Positions 34,013 through 44,007 are shown, counted from the first letter of the stretch. The stretch is 64,000 nt of DNA from Adlercreutzia hattorii (GCF_011405655.1 NZ_AP022829.1:1039001-1103000); one strand, 5' to 3'. The notes: generated by a model not told the origin, from the letters alone. Numbers and translations: made by a program.

Positions 34013-35701
34013 CTACTTGGACGCCGTGTATGTTTCTTTAAACTCGTCCCACTCTGCTGGGTGGGAAGGTTCAAGGGCGCCCGTAATGGCATGCAGCGCC
34101 GCAACGCGTCCTGAGTTCATGCATGAGCCGACCGACATGCCCGCCCAATAAATGCTCCAGTCGGCGGCTCCGCAGAGATCTCCTGCGCCGAAGCCCGTGG
34201 CGTACAATCCAGGGATGGGCTCGTTCTGGCTGTCGATGACTTGGTAGTTTCCATTTACGGCAATGCCACCACAGGTGGCAGTAATGCGAATCCAGCGATG
34301 ACGGCCCCAGAACGGAGGGGTATCGATGGGCTTCAAATAGGCCTGATCTTTGCCGAAGTCGACATCAACGCCGGATTTTGCCAGCTCGTTGTATCGCTCG
34401 ACAGATGCTATGAGGTTGGCAGCTGGAATCCCTAATTTATCTGCTAGTTCATCAAGGGTATCGGCGTAGTGAGTATCAATGAGGCTCTCCACTACCCCTT
34501 CACCGCCGCCTTCGCCTGGAACATATTGACGCAATTTGGCTTCGTCGGCTGGACGGCCGCCCCAGTCAGTCACCTGGGTTTGATAGTTGCTGTCGAAGAT
34601 CATGGAATACTTTCCTGGATCTGCAGCGTCTTGGAAGCGCAGGATATTGACGGCGCTCGTTGATGGCATTGATTCATCCATAAAGCGGTCGCCGTTTTCG
34701 TTGACGCACAGGAAGGGCTCATCGGGCATAGGGCCCGAATCGAAATCATGCATCTGGCGGCTGTGATGCACGGGAGTAATGTGTCCGCCTGCCATTGCTG
34801 ACATCAAAATGCCGTCGCCCGTTTTGTTGACTTGCTTTCGCGCGAAGCGGGAAAGGTCAGGCGAGAACCGATCGACCATGCTCGAGTTGTTCTGATAATC
34901 GCCTGTGGCCAAGATGACTGCTTTAGTGGCGTTAAAAAGTTCGAACCCGTCAGACGTTTGACCGACTACGCCGGTCACGGAGCCTTCACTGTCTTTTATG
35001 AGCTGTACGCCGGGGGTTGAATAATAGAAGTCGGCTCCTCTGTCTTCAGCCATGGCTGCAAGCGCCTGAATTAACTGCAGGTTGCTTTCGGGTTTTACGG
35101 CCGAGTCGTTCTTAATATAGAGAACCTGTGCGCCCTCGCCATATTCGAACACCTCTGAGGAGTTTTTGGCATTAGGGTAACCCGCCTCTTGCGCCTGCCT
35201 GCTGATCCACATAATCGTCTCGCCGGAATGCTCGACATAGGTCTTCAAGAGCTCGTAGTTGACGCGATACTCGCATAGCTCGGCATAGGTTGACATGAAT
35301 CGCTTGATGCCCAGTTCGGTACTTTCCTGCAGGCAGGCTCCCGCTCCAGCGCAGCCTTGCGAGATGGCGGTAGACTCCTTCTGGAGACAGGCAACAGTGG
35401 CGCCCTCCTCCAAAGCGGTCAGCACGGCAGGTAGGCCTGCGGTACCGGCTCCTACGACCACGATATCGTAAGTGTGCTCTTTGACGAAATCGGTGATAGG
35501 CTCGAGGATAACGGCAGATTCCTCGAAGTCTTCGGCAGCAAAGCCTTGAGGAATTTCCGCGCCCCCGCTGGTCGCGGTATCCGTGCCCGTGTCGGACATG
35601 CTAGTAGATGGCCCCGTAGCGCAACCAGTAAGGCTTGCCACAAGCGCGCCAGCCCCCAATGCTGCCGCTCCTTGGATGAATTGTCGACGCTGCATTTCCA
35701 T
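34013..35701 (-). CDS. Tat-exported FAD-dependent reductase, single-domain UrdA/FrdA-like
   Basis: 562 residues from ATG 35701 (MEMQRRQFIQGAAALGAGAL), behind AAGGAGG; ATG 35695 is a close alternative with better spacing. RRQFIQG Tat signal with lipobox-like TGC; FAD site YDIVVVGAGTAGLPAVLTAL; C-terminal FAD contact GGIAVNGNYQVIDSQNEPIP then GLYATGFGAGDLCG. It belongs to the fumarate reductase/urocanate reductase-like flavoproteins (FAD_binding_2) but has no fused FMN or heme domain, so its electron donor must be a separate protein. Lower GC than the flanks suggests transfer. Substrate unknown. Confidence 0.85.
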   Translation of the reverse strand: MEMQRRQFIQGAAALGAGALVASLTGCATGPSTSMSDTGTDTATSGGAEIPQGFAAEDFEESAVILEPITDFVKEHTYDIVVVGAGTAGLPAVLTALEEGATVACLQKESTAISQGCAGAGACLQESTELGIKRFMSTYAELCEYRVNYELLKTYVEHSGETIMWISRQAQEAGYPNAKNSSEVFEYGEGAQVLYIKNDSAVKPESNLQLIQALAAMAEDRGADFYYSTPGVQLIKDSEGSVTGVVGQTSDGFELFNATKAVILATGDYQNNSSMVDRFSPDLSRFARKQVNKTGDGILMSAMAGGHITPVHHSRQMHDFDSGPMPDEPFLCVNENGDRFMDESMPSTSAVNILRFQDAADPGKYSMIFDSNYQTQVTDWGGRPADEAKLRQYVPGEGGGEGVVESLIDTHYADTLDELADKLGIPAANLIASVERYNELAKSGVDVDFGKDQAYLKPIDTPPFWGRHRWIRITATCGGIAVNGNYQVIDSQNEPIPGLYATGFGAGDLCGAADWSIYWAGMSVGSCMNSGRVAALHAITGALEPSHPAEWDEFKETYTASK

Positions 35702-36054
35702 AGTTCCTCCTTCAGGTGGGATATTGAGCAGGTCTTCGAACGACCTTTGATAAGACTGCTGCATCGATTAATGAGAGAACACCCCAAAAATTAGGTATCA
35801 TTGAGGAAGTTTTTGCTAGGCAATTATTGGGTAGATCTCAGTAAGCCCAGGTAAAGAGTCGTGGCACGCTGCTCGAAGGTTGTCTGCGTTCTACCGTGCC
35901 CCCATGCAGCAGCACCGATAAGAGAGGCTGGGGCGTGAGTCGTGTGGTGTGCATTGCTGCGCGTGGATTAGGCGCTTGCGGTTGATGCGAGCAGCAATCT
36001 CTTCTCCCCGTATGTGCGGGAAATGTGGCGTTTGCCGACTTCGAAAAAAACTTC

Positions 36055-36083
36055 TTGAGGCGCCCTTCTTCCAAACCTATAAT
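36055..36083 (+). promoter_or_regulatory. rplB: Promoter of the rplB half of the ribosomal operon
   Basis: TTGAGG (36055-36060), 17 bp spacer, TATAAT (36078-36083, perfect). Transcription would start near 36090, leaving a leader of about 220 nt before rplB at 36312. It replaces read-through from rplW, which is ended by the terminator at 2457. The rest of 35702-36311 has no supported gene. Confidence 0.8.
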
Positions 36084-36242
36084 GCTTCTTTGCGTCTGTG
36101 TGCCTATGGATACACCCGGGCGCGTGGCAAGACGGCGTCGCAGCGTAGAGCCTCCATCTGCGCCGATACGGCAATCGTCCATGCCACTTTCGTAGGGGAT
36201 ACCCGGTGTGCGGAGAGGCGCGCGAGCGGGCATCCGAAGTAA

Positions 36243-36278
36243 GGGGCGATTCGCCCCGGGCTGCCGTTACCAGCCCGG
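36243..36278 (+). promoter_or_regulatory. Overlapping leader hairpins upstream of rplB
   Basis: Hairpin 1 is GGGGCG (36243-36248) with CGCCCC (36252-36257); hairpin 2 is CCGGGCTG (36256-36263) with CAGCCCGG (36271-36278). They share two bases, so the complete stems are partly exclusive. Located 34 nt before the rplB start, they are candidates for autogenous control by a ribosomal protein. Confidence 0.45.
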
Positions 36279-36311
36279 CCGCGGAGAGTCCGAAGAAGAA
36301 AGGTTGTTACT

Positions 36312-37142
36312 GTGGGAATCAAACAGTACAAGCCGACGAGCCCCGGCCGACGTTTCCAGACGGTCTCCGATTTCTCGGAGATCACCACGTCCAAGCCGGA
36401 GAAGTCTCTTCTGGCCCCGAAGCCGAAGAAGGCCGGTCGCAACTGCTATGGCCGCATCACCACCCGTCACCAGGGCGGCGGCAACAAGCAGCGCTACCGC
36501 ATCATCGACTTCAAGCGCAACAAGGACGGCGTGCCCGCCAAGGTTGCCACCATCGAGTACGATCCCAACCGCTCGGCCCGTATCGCTCTGCTGCACTACG
36601 TTGATGGCGAGAAGCGCTACATCATTCACCCGAAGGGCCTGAAGGTGGGCGACATCGTGGTCTCCGGTCCGGAAGCCGACATCAAGCCGGGCAATGCTCT
36701 GCCTTTGGCGAACATCCCCGTCGGTACGCTGATCCACAACGTGGAGCTGCAGCCGGGCAAGGGCGCCGCTATCGCCCGTTCCGCCGGTACCTCCATTCAG
36801 CTCATGGGCAAGGAGGGCAACTACGCCATCCTGCGCATGCCCTCTTCCGAGATGCGCCGCGTGCTCATCACCTGCCGCGCCACCATCGGCGAGGTGGGCA
36901 ACGCCGAGCACTCCAACATCAAGATCGGCAAGGCCGGCCGCAAGCGCTGGATGGGCGTTCGCCCCTCTGTCCGCGGTACGGTTATGAACCCGGTCGACCA
37001 TCCGCACGGCGGCGGCGAGGGCAAGAACAAGTCCGCTGGTCGTCACCCGGTCACCCCCTGGGGCGTGCCGACCAAGGGCCATCGCACCCGCAACAAGAAG
37101 AAGGCCTCGAGCCGTCTCATCATCCGTCGTCGCAAGAAGTAG
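36312..37142 (+). CDS. rplB: 50S ribosomal protein L2
   Basis: 276 residues from GTG 36312, behind GAAAGG. L2 is needed for subunit association and peptidyl transfer; the conserved [20 protein letters not shown] segment is present. It is the first gene of the separated second half of the S10 operon, with its own promoter. Confidence 0.98.
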   Translation: MGIKQYKPTSPGRRFQTVSDFSEITTSKPEKSLLAPKPKKAGRNCYGRITTRHQGGGNKQRYRIIDFKRNKDGVPAKVATIEYDPNRSARIALLHYVDGEKRYIIHPKGLKVGDIVVSGPEADIKPGNALPLANIPVGTLIHNVELQPGKGAAIARSAGTSIQLMGKEGNYAILRMPSSEMRRVLITCRATIGEVGNAEHSNIKIGKAGRKRWMGVRPSVRGTVMNPVDHPHGGGEGKNKSAGRHPVTPWGVPTKGHRTRNKKKASSRLIIRRRKK

Positions 37143-37162
37143 CGGAATCGTAAGGAGTCATA

Positions 37163-37435
37163 GTGAGCAGAAGTTTGAAAAAGGGTCCTTTCGTAGAACC
37201 GCGCCTTCTTGCCCGCATCGAGGCAATGAACGCGGCCGGCGAAAAGGAAGTCATCAAGACGTGGTCCCGCGCGAGCACCATCTTCCCGGAAATGGTGGGT
37301 CACACCATCGCCGTGTACGATGGCCGCAAGCACGTGCCGGTCTACGTTACCGAGTCCATGGTTGGTCACAAGCTGGGCGAGTTCTCGCCGACCCGTACCT
37401 TCAAGGGTCATGCGGCCGACAAGAAGAAGCGATAG
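37163..37435 (+). CDS. rpsS: 30S ribosomal protein S19
   Basis: 90 residues from GTG 37163, behind [21 protein letters not shown] and [19 protein letters not shown] are typical of this 30S head protein. Follows rplB by 20 bp. Confidence 0.98.
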   Translation: MSRSLKKGPFVEPRLLARIEAMNAAGEKEVIKTWSRASTIFPEMVGHTIAVYDGRKHVPVYVTESMVGHKLGEFSPTRTFKGHAADKKKR

Positions 37436-37454
37436 GGCATAGGTGAGAAGTTAC

Positions 37455-37796
37455 ATGGAAACTAAAGCAGTATCGCGTTACGTCCGCATCGCTCCCCGCA
37501 AGGCCCGCATCGTGGTCGACCTGGTTCGCGGCAAGTCCGTGCCCCAGGCCCGCGAGATCCTGGCTTTCTGCGAGCGCGCCGCCGCTGAGACCGTCGCAAA
37601 GACGCTGAACTCCGCCGTGGCCAACGCCGAGCACAACAATCACCTTCGCGGCGACAACCTGGTGGTCAAGGCCGCCTACGTCGACGAAGGCCCGACCCTG
37701 AAGCGCATTCGTCCCCGCGCCAAGGGCTCCGCGTCGCGCATCAACAAGCGCACGTGCCACATCACCATTGTCGTCGCACCCCGAGAGGAGGCATAA
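37455..37796 (+). CDS. rplV: 50S ribosomal protein L22
   Basis: 113 residues from ATG 37455 ([20 protein letters not shown]). GTG 37443 is in frame, but the AGGTGAG at 37442-37448 is spaced for the ATG. The hairpin that lines the exit tunnel ([20 protein letters not shown]) is intact. Confidence 0.97.
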   Translation: METKAVSRYVRIAPRKARIVVDLVRGKSVPQAREILAFCERAAAETVAKTLNSAVANAEHNNHLRGDNLVVKAAYVDEGPTLKRIRPRAKGSASRINKRTCHITIVVAPREEA

Positions 37797-37801
37797 GGTC
37801 C

Positions 37802-38515
37802 ATGGGTCAGAAAGTCAGCCCTACCGGATTCCGCCTCGGTATCACCGAGGATTGGCGCAGCCGCTGGTACGCCGGTAAGGATTACGCCAAGACGCTCGAG
37901 AACGATATCGCCATCCGCAAGTTTCTCGACAAGCAGCTCGCCCGTGCCTCCGTGTCTCGCGTGGACATCGAGCGCGCCGGCGACAAGATCAAGGTGACCA
38001 TCACCACGGCCCGCCCCGGCGTGGTCATCGGCAAGAAGGGCGCCGAGATCGACGCTCTGCGCAAGAAGCTCGAGAAGGTCGCCGACGGCCCGGTCTCCAT
38101 CGACGTGGTCGAGGTGAAGCGTCCCGAGCTGGACGCCGAGCTCATCGCCCAGTCCGTGGCCGAGCAGCTCGAGGGCCGCGTGGCCTTCCGCCGTGCCATG
38201 CGCAAGGCCGTGCAGTCCGCCATGAAGTCCGGTGCCAAGGGTATCCGCATCCAGTGCTCCGGTCGTCTGGGCGGCGCCGAGATGAGCCGCCGCGAGTGGT
38301 ACCGCGAGGGTCGCGTGCCGCTGCACACCCTCCGCGCGAAGATCGACTACGGCTTCGCCACCGCCGCCACCACCATGGGCTCCATCGGCGTACAGGTGTG
38401 GGTGTACCACGGCGAGGTGCTGCCGGGCCAGAAGGCTCCCCAGCCCGCGCTCGAGGGTTCGTCCCGCCCGAACCGTTCCCGTCGTAATGATCGCCGCGAG
38501 AGGGGTGACAAGTAA
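37802..38515 (+). CDS. rpsC: 30S ribosomal protein S3
   Basis: 237 residues from ATG 37802 ([20 protein letters not shown]). KH domain [20 protein letters not shown] and the C-terminal domain with [20 protein letters not shown] are present. Ends directly against rplP. Confidence 0.98.
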   Translation: MGQKVSPTGFRLGITEDWRSRWYAGKDYAKTLENDIAIRKFLDKQLARASVSRVDIERAGDKIKVTITTARPGVVIGKKGAEIDALRKKLEKVADGPVSIDVVEVKRPELDAELIAQSVAEQLEGRVAFRRAMRKAVQSAMKSGAKGIRIQCSGRLGGAEMSRREWYREGRVPLHTLRAKIDYGFATAATTMGSIGVQVWVYHGEVLPGQKAPQPALEGSSRPNRSRRNDRRERGDK

Positions 38516-38938
38516 ATGCTCGTACCTAAGCGCGTAAAGCACCGCAAGGTGCAGCGTGGTTCCATGAAGGGCAAGGCCAAAGGTGGCACCCGTCTGAACC
38601 ACGGCGAGTATGGCATCCAGGCCCTCGAGGCCCACTGGATCACCAACCGTCAGATCGAGGCAGCTCGTATTGCCATGACCCGTCACATGAAGCGTGGCGG
38701 CAAGGTCTGGATCACGATCTTCCCCGACAAGCCCATCACCTCCAAGCCCGCCGAGACCCGCATGGGTTCCGGTAAGGGCAACCCCGAGGGCTGGGTCGCT
38801 GTCGTGAAGCCCGGCCGCATCATGTTCGAGATCGCCGGCGTCGATGACGAGACCGCCCGCGAGGCTCTGCGTCTGGCCATCAACAAGCTGCCCATCAAGT
38901 GCAAGATCGTCACTCGTGAAACGGAGGGGCAGCAATAA
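38516..38938 (+). CDS. rplP: 50S ribosomal protein L16
   Basis: 140 residues, starting on the base after the rpsC stop. [20 protein letters not shown] and [20 protein letters not shown] are L16 signatures. Its stop overlaps the rpmC start (TAATG). Confidence 0.98.
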   Translation: MLVPKRVKHRKVQRGSMKGKAKGGTRLNHGEYGIQALEAHWITNRQIEAARIAMTRHMKRGGKVWITIFPDKPITSKPAETRMGSGKGNPEGWVAVVKPGRIMFEIAGVDDETAREALRLAINKLPIKCKIVTRETEGQQ

Positions 38939-39132
38939 TGAAAGCAGCAGAGATTCGTGAACTTTCTGCCGAAGACCTGCAGGTGAAGCTGAAGGAGGCC
39001 AAGGCGGAGCTGTTCAACCTTCGCTTCCAGATGGCCACCAGCCAGCTGGACAACACTGCCCGCGTCAAGCAGGTTAAGAAGGACATCGCGCGCATCATGA
39101 CTGAGATGCGGGCTCGCGAGCTGAGCGCGTAG
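38938..39132 (+). CDS. rpmC: 50S ribosomal protein L29
   Basis: 64 residues, coupled to rplP by a TAATG overlap. [20 protein letters not shown] is the L29 helix pair that lies near the tunnel exit. Confidence 0.97.
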   Translation: MKAAEIRELSAEDLQVKLKEAKAELFNLRFQMATSQLDNTARVKQVKKDIARIMTEMRARELSA

Positions 39133-39151
39133 CTTAAGGAAGGTGCAAGAA

Positions 39152-39412
39152 ATGACTGAAGAGCGCAATCTGCGTAAAGTACGTCAGGGCGTCGTCGTCA
39201 GCGATGCCAACGACAAGACCATCGTGGTGGCCGTCGAGGAGCGCAAGCCCCATCCCATCTACAAGAAGATGATCACCTCCACCAAGAAGTTCCATGCCCA
39301 TGACGAGAACAACGAGGCCGGCGTCGGCGACACCGTTCAGATCATGGAGACGCGCCCGCTGTCCAAGATGAAGCGCTGGCGTTTGCTGAAGATCGTCGAG
39401 AAGGCCAAATAG
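39152..39412 (+). CDS. rpsQ: 30S ribosomal protein S17
   Basis: 86 residues from ATG 39152, behind AAGGAAGG; an in-frame GTG at 39143 is too close to that site. [19 protein letters not shown] and the C-terminal [20 protein letters not shown] are typical. Confidence 0.97.
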   Translation: MTEERNLRKVRQGVVVSDANDKTIVVAVEERKPHPIYKKMITSTKKFHAHDENNEAGVGDTVQIMETRPLSKMKRWRLLKIVEKAK

Positions 39413-39462
39413 TTTGAGTGCTCCGGCACGAGGACTATTGATAAGGAAAGTAGGAACATCAC

Positions 39463-39831
39463 ATGATTCAGATGCAATCCATGCTCGCCGTGGCCGACAA
39501 CTCCGGCGCTCGCAAGGTGCAGTGCATCAAGGTCCTGGGCGGCTCGAAGCGCCGCTATGCGGGCCTCGGTGACGTGATCATCTGCAGCGTCAAGGAAGCG
39601 ATGCCCAACGGCAACGTCAAGAAGGGCGAGGTCGTGCGTTGCGTGATCGTGCGCGTGAAGAAGGAAGTCCGTCGCGCCGACGGCTCCTACATCCGCTTCG
39701 ATCAGAACGCCGCCGTGCTCATCAACAACGACGGCTCTCCGCGCGGCACCCGTATCTTCGGGCCCGTCGCCCGCGAGCTGCGCGACAAGAAGTACATGAA
39801 GATCGTGTCTCTGGCACCGGAAACGCTGTAG
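39463..39831 (+). CDS. rplN: 50S ribosomal protein L14
   Basis: 122 residues. [20 protein letters not shown] and [20 protein letters not shown] are diagnostic. First gene of the classical spc segment, here transcribed on from rpsQ. Confidence 0.98.
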   Translation: MIQMQSMLAVADNSGARKVQCIKVLGGSKRRYAGLGDVIICSVKEAMPNGNVKKGEVVRCVIVRVKKEVRRADGSYIRFDQNAAVLINNDGSPRGTRIFGPVARELRDKKYMKIVSLAPETL

Positions 39832-39844
39832 GGGAGGTGTCAGA

Positions 39845-40180
39845 ATGGCTCAGAACAAGATGACGATCCGCAAGGGCGACACCGTCAAGGTCATCGCCGG
39901 CAAGGACCGCGGCAAGACCGGCAAGGTGCTGCGCTCGGTGCCCGAGAAGTCCCGCGTTGTCGTGGAGAAGGTGAACATGGTCAAGAAGGCCATGCGCCCG
40001 ACCCAGGCCAACCCCCAGGGCGGCATTTCTACCGTCGAGGCGCCCATCCACGTGTCCAACGTGATGCTCGTGTGCCCCAGCTGCGGCGAGGCCACCCGCG
40101 TGGCCCGTCGCCGCGAGGACGGCAAGCTCGTCCGCGTCTGCAAGAAGTGCGGCAAGGACATCCCCGCCGTCGAGGCCTAA
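39845..40180 (+). CDS. rplX: 50S ribosomal protein L24
   Basis: 111 residues behind GGGGAGGTG. KOW motif [20 protein letters not shown] at the N-terminus. The C-terminal part carries two CxxC pairs ([16 protein letters not shown]), suggesting a zinc-binding form. It is followed by an intrinsic terminator, unusual inside an spc operon. Confidence 0.97.
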   Translation: MAQNKMTIRKGDTVKVIAGKDRGKTGKVLRSVPEKSRVVVEKVNMVKKAMRPTQANPQGGISTVEAPIHVSNVMLVCPSCGEATRVARRREDGKLVRVCKKCGKDIPAVEA

Positions 40181-40206
40181 GATAAGGCACTCAAGGCTCT
40201 GAACAG

Positions 40207-40243
40207 ACCGCCTGCTACCGAATTTGTGTAGCGGGCGGTTTTT
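40207..40243 (+). terminator. Intrinsic terminator between rplX and rplE
   Basis: ACCGCCTGCTAC (40207-40218) pairs with GTAGCGGGCGGT (40228-40239) through 12 bp including one G-U, followed by TTTT (40240-40243). It is a textbook terminator in the middle of the ribosomal protein cluster. Confidence 0.85.
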
Positions 40244-40245
40244 AC

Positions 40246-40274
40246 TTGGAAAGTATCTCGTTTTGTGGGACAAT
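40246..40274 (+). promoter_or_regulatory. Putative extended -10 promoter upstream of rplE
   Basis: TTGGAA (40246-40251), 17 bp spacer, GACAAT (40269-40274), with TG one base before the -10. It starts directly after the terminator T run and would restart transcription for rplE onward. Confidence 0.55.
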
Positions 40275-40299
40275 TTCCAATCGCGCGCAAGCGCCATGG

Positions 40300-40340
40300 C
40301 CCTGGGAAGGTCCCAGGGACGCCGGGTCGGAAATCCGGCG
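40300..40340 (+). promoter_or_regulatory. Two leader hairpins upstream of rplE
   Basis: CCCTGGGA (40300-40307) with TCCCAGGG (40311-40318), and CGCCGG (40320-40325) with CCGGCG (40335-40340). They lie within the 5' leader predicted from the promoter at 40246 and end 32 nt before the rplE start. A role in feedback control of the rplE half is possible but unproven. Confidence 0.45.
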
Positions 40341-40371
40341 TTTAATCCATCGGAGAAAGGTTTGAAGAAAG

Positions 40372-40923
40372 ATGGCTGATACCCCCCGCCTCAAGGTGAA
40401 GTACCAGACCGAGATCGTCCCCGCGCTCGTCGAGCAGCTCGGCATCAAGAACATCAACTGCGTGCCGAAGCTGGAGAAGATCGTCGTGAACATGGGCGTC
40501 GGCGCTGCCGCCGGCGATTCCAAGCTGCTTGATGCCGCCATGAACGACATGCGCATCATCACCGGCCAGCAGCCCTGCGTGACCCGCGCCAAGAAGTCCA
40601 TCGCCGGCTTCCATGTGCGCGAGGGCCAGGCCATCGGCTGCAAGGTGACCCTGCGCGGCGACCGCATGTGGGAGTTCCTCGATCGCCTGCTGGCTACCGC
40701 CCTTCCGCGCGTCCGCGACTTCCGCGGCATCTCGCCGAAGAGCTTCGACGGCCGCGGCAACTACACCCTGGGCATCACCGAGCAGCTCATCTTCCCGGAG
40801 ATCGAGTACGACAAGATCGATCGCACCCGCGGCATGGACATCACCTTCGTGACCAATGCCGGCGACAACGATTCCGCGTTCGCTCTTCTGTCCGCCCTCG
40901 GGTTCCCGTTCAAGAGCAAGTAA
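40372..40923 (+). CDS. rplE: 50S ribosomal protein L5
   Basis: 183 residues, the usual bacterial length. [20 protein letters not shown] and [20 protein letters not shown] are L5 signatures (5S rRNA binding). Begins a new transcription unit. Confidence 0.98.
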   Translation: MADTPRLKVKYQTEIVPALVEQLGIKNINCVPKLEKIVVNMGVGAAAGDSKLLDAAMNDMRIITGQQPCVTRAKKSIAGFHVREGQAIGCKVTLRGDRMWEFLDRLLATALPRVRDFRGISPKSFDGRGNYTLGITEQLIFPEIEYDKIDRTRGMDITFVTNAGDNDSAFALLSALGFPFKSK

Positions 40924-41020
40924 ACCGACCGGGGCCCACTTATGCCCCGCGTCGCGCAACCTCGGTCACAAGTCCGCGATAAGGCTGCGGGCTTAAGGAC
41001 ATAAAGAAAGAAGGACATGC

Positions 41021-41206
41021 ATGGCTAAGAAATCGATGATCGCCAAAGCCAAGCGCGAGCCGAAGTTCTCTACGCGTCAGCACAACCGCTGCACCCGTTG
41101 CGGACGTCCCCGCGCCTACTATCGCAAGTTCGGCCTGTGCCGTATTTGCGTGCGTGAGTTGGCTAACAAAGGCGAGCTGCCCGGCGTGACCAAGGCTTCC
41201 TGGTAG
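41021..41206 (+). CDS. rpsN: 30S ribosomal protein S14, zinc-binding type Z
   Basis: 61 residues with [20 protein letters not shown], the zinc-ribbon form typical of Actinobacteria and Firmicutes. Preceded by AAAGAAAGAAGG. About 100 bp separate it from rplE. Confidence 0.97.
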   Translation: MAKKSMIAKAKREPKFSTRQHNRCTRCGRPRAYYRKFGLCRICVRELANKGELPGVTKASW

Positions 41207-41307
41207 AAGACGCGGACGCTAAGGGTGTGCCGACGTTAAAGGCGGAGGCGCTATGGGCGCCGACGAACCGAACGCCGGTTCATCACGGATCAAAGGAGAA
41301 AACAAAC

Positions 41308-41706
41308 ATGACAATGACCGACCCCATCGCAGACATGCTTACGCGTGTGCGTAACGCCCAGTCTGCCGGCAAGGACACCGTGTCCATGCCGACGAGCAAG
41401 AAGCTCGTCGAGATCGTGCGCATTATGGAGCAGGAAGGCTACATCCAGCGCTTCGATGTCATCGACGGCGAGCCCCGCGGCACCCTTGAGATCACCCTCA
41501 AGTACGGCCCGAAGAAGGCCAAGACCATCCGCGGCATCAAGCGCATCTCCAAGCCGGGTCTGCGCATCTATGCCGGCAAGGACGATCTGCCCCGCGTGCT
41601 CGGCGGCCTCGGCACGGCAATTATCTCGACCAGTCGCGGCGTCATGACCGACCGCGATGCCCGCAAGCAGGGCATCGGCGGCGAGGTCATCGCCTATCTG
41701 TGGTAG
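41308..41706 (+). CDS. rpsH: 30S ribosomal protein S8
   Basis: 132 residues from ATG 41308 ([20 protein letters not shown]), nine bases after AAAGGAG; the frame is open upstream without support. The C-terminal [20 protein letters not shown] is typical. S8 is the translational repressor of spc operons in enterobacteria. Confidence 0.97.
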   Translation: MTMTDPIADMLTRVRNAQSAGKDTVSMPTSKKLVEIVRIMEQEGYIQRFDVIDGEPRGTLEITLKYGPKKAKTIRGIKRISKPGLRIYAGKDDLPRVLGGLGTAIISTSRGVMTDRDARKQGIGGEVIAYLW

Positions 41707-41724
41707 GAAAGGAAGGTATCTAGT

Positions 41725-42264
41725 ATGTCTCGTATCGGCAAGATGCCCATCCCCGTTCCTGCCGGCGTCGATGTGACCATCGACGGCCAGACGGTGACGG
41801 TGAAGGGCCCCAAGGGGGAGCTTACCCGCACGTTCCTGCCGTCCATGACCATCACCCGCGACGGCGATGAGCTTATCGTCACCCGTCCCGACGACACCCG
41901 TGAGTCCAAGAGCGCCCACGGCCTGACCCGCACCCTTCTCGCCAACATGGTGGAGGGCGTGTCGAACGGCTTCTCCAAGAAGCTGCAGCTCGTCGGCGTT
42001 GGCTATCGTGCCGCACTCAAGGGCAAGGATCTCGAGATGCAGCTCGGCTACTCCCATCCCGTGCTGGTGGAGGCTCCCGAGAACATCACCTTCGAGGTGC
42101 CCTCTCAGACCGAGATCGTCGTGTCCGGTCCGAGCAAGGAGCAGGTCGGCCAGGTTGCCGCGAACATCCGCAAGTGGCGCAAGCCGGAGCCCTACAAGGG
42201 CAAGGGCATTCGCTACGAGGGCGAGCATGTCCGCCGCAAGGCTGGCAAGGCCGGCAAAGACTAA
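41725..42264 (+). CDS. rplF: 50S ribosomal protein L6
   Basis: 179 residues; [20 protein letters not shown] at the start and [20 protein letters not shown] near the end. Follows rpsH by 18 bp. Confidence 0.98.
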   Translation: MSRIGKMPIPVPAGVDVTIDGQTVTVKGPKGELTRTFLPSMTITRDGDELIVTRPDDTRESKSAHGLTRTLLANMVEGVSNGFSKKLQLVGVGYRAALKGKDLEMQLGYSHPVLVEAPENITFEVPSQTEIVVSGPSKEQVGQVAANIRKWRKPEPYKGKGIRYEGEHVRRKAGKAGKD

Positions 42265-42300
42265 GTGCCTATTCGGTAGCTGATTGAAGGGATTAAACCT

Positions 42301-42669
42301 ATGAATAAGCAACAGGAGAAGCAGGCCCGTCTTGCCCGTCGCCATCGTCGCGTGCGCGGCAAGATCTCCGGCACTGCAGCTCGCCCGCGTCTGTGCGTGA
42401 CGCGGAGCAACAGCAACATGTACGTGCAGGTCATCGATGACGTGGCCCACACCACCATCTGCGGCGTCTCTACCCTCGGGGAGGCCTTCAAGGCCACCGG
42501 CAAGAGCGGCGCGACCGTCGAGGGCGCAGCCGAGCTCGGCACCATCGTTGGCAAGTTGGCTCAGGAAAACGGCGTGACGGAAGTTGTGTTCGACCGTGGC
42601 GGCCACCTGTATCATGGGCGCGTGAAGGCTCTGGCCGAAGCTGCCCGTGAAGCAGGATTGAAATTCTAG
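42301..42669 (+). CDS. rplR: 50S ribosomal protein L18
   Basis: 122 residues; [20 protein letters not shown] and the C-terminal [20 protein letters not shown]. Binds 5S rRNA together with L5. Confidence 0.97.
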   Translation: MNKQQEKQARLARRHRRVRGKISGTAARPRLCVTRSNSNMYVQVIDDVAHTTICGVSTLGEAFKATGKSGATVEGAAELGTIVGKLAQENGVTEVVFDRGGHLYHGRVKALAEAAREAGLKF

Positions 42670-42684
42670 AAGGGGTTTTAGCTT

Positions 42685-43215
42685 ATGGCTCGTAACAACA
42701 ACCGTCAGCAGGAGAGCACGACTCCTGAGCTTCAGGAGCGCGTGGTCTTCATCAATCGCGTCGCGAAGACCGTCAAGGGCGGCCGTCGCATGCAGCTCTC
42801 GGCCCTGGTCGTCGTCGGCGACGGCAACGGCCGCGTGGGCGTGGGCATGGGCAAGTCCGCCGAGGTGCCCACCGCCATCAAGAAGGGCGTCGAGGACGCG
42901 AAGAAGAACATGTTCACCGTCCCTGTGACCGCCGAGGGCTCGGTGCCCCACGAGATCATGGGCGAGTACGGTGCCGGCCGCGTGCTGATCAAGCCCGCTG
43001 TTCCCGGTACCGGTGTGCTCGCCGGTGGCCCGGTTCGCGCCATCATGGAGCTGGCCGGCGTTCAGAACGTGATCACCAAGTCGCTGGGCACGGACAACGC
43101 CATGAACATCGTGAAGGCTGCCGCCGAGGGTCTCAAGAACATGGAGAGCCCCGTCCAGGTCGCCGAGCGCCGCGGCATCTCCGTGGCCGAGATGTTCGGC
43201 GGGAAGGAGAACTAA
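42685..43215 (+). CDS. rpsE: 30S ribosomal protein S5
   Basis: 176 residues; double-stranded-RNA-binding domain [20 protein letters not shown] and the loop [20 protein letters not shown]. The stop overlaps the rpmD start. Confidence 0.98.
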   Translation: MARNNNRQQESTTPELQERVVFINRVAKTVKGGRRMQLSALVVVGDGNGRVGVGMGKSAEVPTAIKKGVEDAKKNMFTVPVTAEGSVPHEIMGEYGAGRVLIKPAVPGTGVLAGGPVRAIMELAGVQNVITKSLGTDNAMNIVKAAAEGLKNMESPVQVAERRGISVAEMFGGKEN

Positions 43216-43406
43216 TGGCTGAGACGAACAAGACGCTGCGCCTCACCCAGGTGAAGAGCGCCATCGGCCGCAAGCCGAACCAGGGTCGCACCCTGCGCGC
43301 GCTGGGCCTGCACGGCATCGGCAGCACCACCGAGCAGGTGGACAACGAGAGCGTCCGTGGCATGATTTTCACGGTTAAGCATCTCATCACCGTCGAGGAA
43401 ATTTAA
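43215..43406 (+). CDS. rpmD: 50S ribosomal protein L30
   Basis: 63 residues; [20 protein letters not shown] then [20 protein letters not shown]. Start codon shared with the rpsE stop (TAATG). Confidence 0.97.
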   Translation: MAETNKTLRLTQVKSAIGRKPNQGRTLRALGLHGIGSTTEQVDNESVRGMIFTVKHLITVEEI

Positions 43407-43431
43407 GCCTCGTCACACTTTTGATGGACTC

Positions 43432-43502
43432 CGGCGTGTTCCCAGAGGGGAGCACGCCGTTGCCATGATAGATGGAAGTTTGCTAGCGGCGAGCTGCTAG
43501 CA
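43432..43502 (+). promoter_or_regulatory. Two hairpins in the rpmD-rplO gap
   Basis: CGGCGTGTTCCC (43432-43443) with GGGAGCACGCCG (43448-43459), and TGCTAGC (43481-43487) with GCTAGCA (43496-43502). No T run follows the first, so attenuation or RNA processing is more likely than simple termination. The gap (151 bp) holds no other feature. Confidence 0.45.
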
Positions 43503-43557
43503 CTGACTGAGGGAAGAGGAATTCCCCGTTCAGAGAGCGAAAAGGAGATTTACTTAC

Positions 43558-44007
43558 ATGGAACTCAAGGATCTGCGCCCGGCCGAGGGCTCGACGAAGA
43601 ACCGCAAGCGCGTGGGCCGCGGCCCCGCTTCCGGCACCGGTAAGACCGCCGGTCGCGGCATGAACGGCCAGAAGTCCCGTGCCGGTGGCGGCAAGGGTGC
43701 CGGCTTCGAGGGCGGCCAGACGCCGCTCGCCCGTCGTCTGCCGAAGCTGCCCGGCTTCCGCAACTTCAACCGTGTGGAGTACCTGCCCGTGAACGTCAGC
43801 CGTCTCGATGCCAAGTTCGAGGCCGGCGACGTGGTGGATGGCGAGTCCCTGAAGGCCAAGGGCATCATCAAGCATGCCGACGCGCTGGTGAAGGTGCTCG
43901 GCGACGGCGAGATCACCAAGGCTCTCACTGTCCGCGTCGATAAGGTGTCCGCTTCCGCCAAGGCGAAGATCGAGGCGGCCGGAGGAAAGGTCGAAGAGCC
44001 TTGCTAA
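43558..44007 (+). CDS. rplO: 50S ribosomal protein L15
   Basis: 149 residues; [20 protein letters not shown] and [20 protein letters not shown]. The end overlaps the secY start by 7 bp. Confidence 0.98.
   Translation: MELKDLRPAEGSTKNRKRVGRGPASGTGKTAGRGMNGQKSRAGGGKGAGFEGGQTPLARRLPKLPGFRNFNRVEYLPVNVSRLDAKFEAGDVVDGESLKAKGIIKHADALVKVLGDGEITKALTVRVDKVSASAKAKIEAAGGKVEEPC

Noticed and set aside
2488-36054. Prophage or integrative element as explanation for the S10 split
   Set aside because: No integrase, structural, conjugation or replication genes, no tRNA or flanking attachment repeats were seen; the region looks like an accumulated accessory block.
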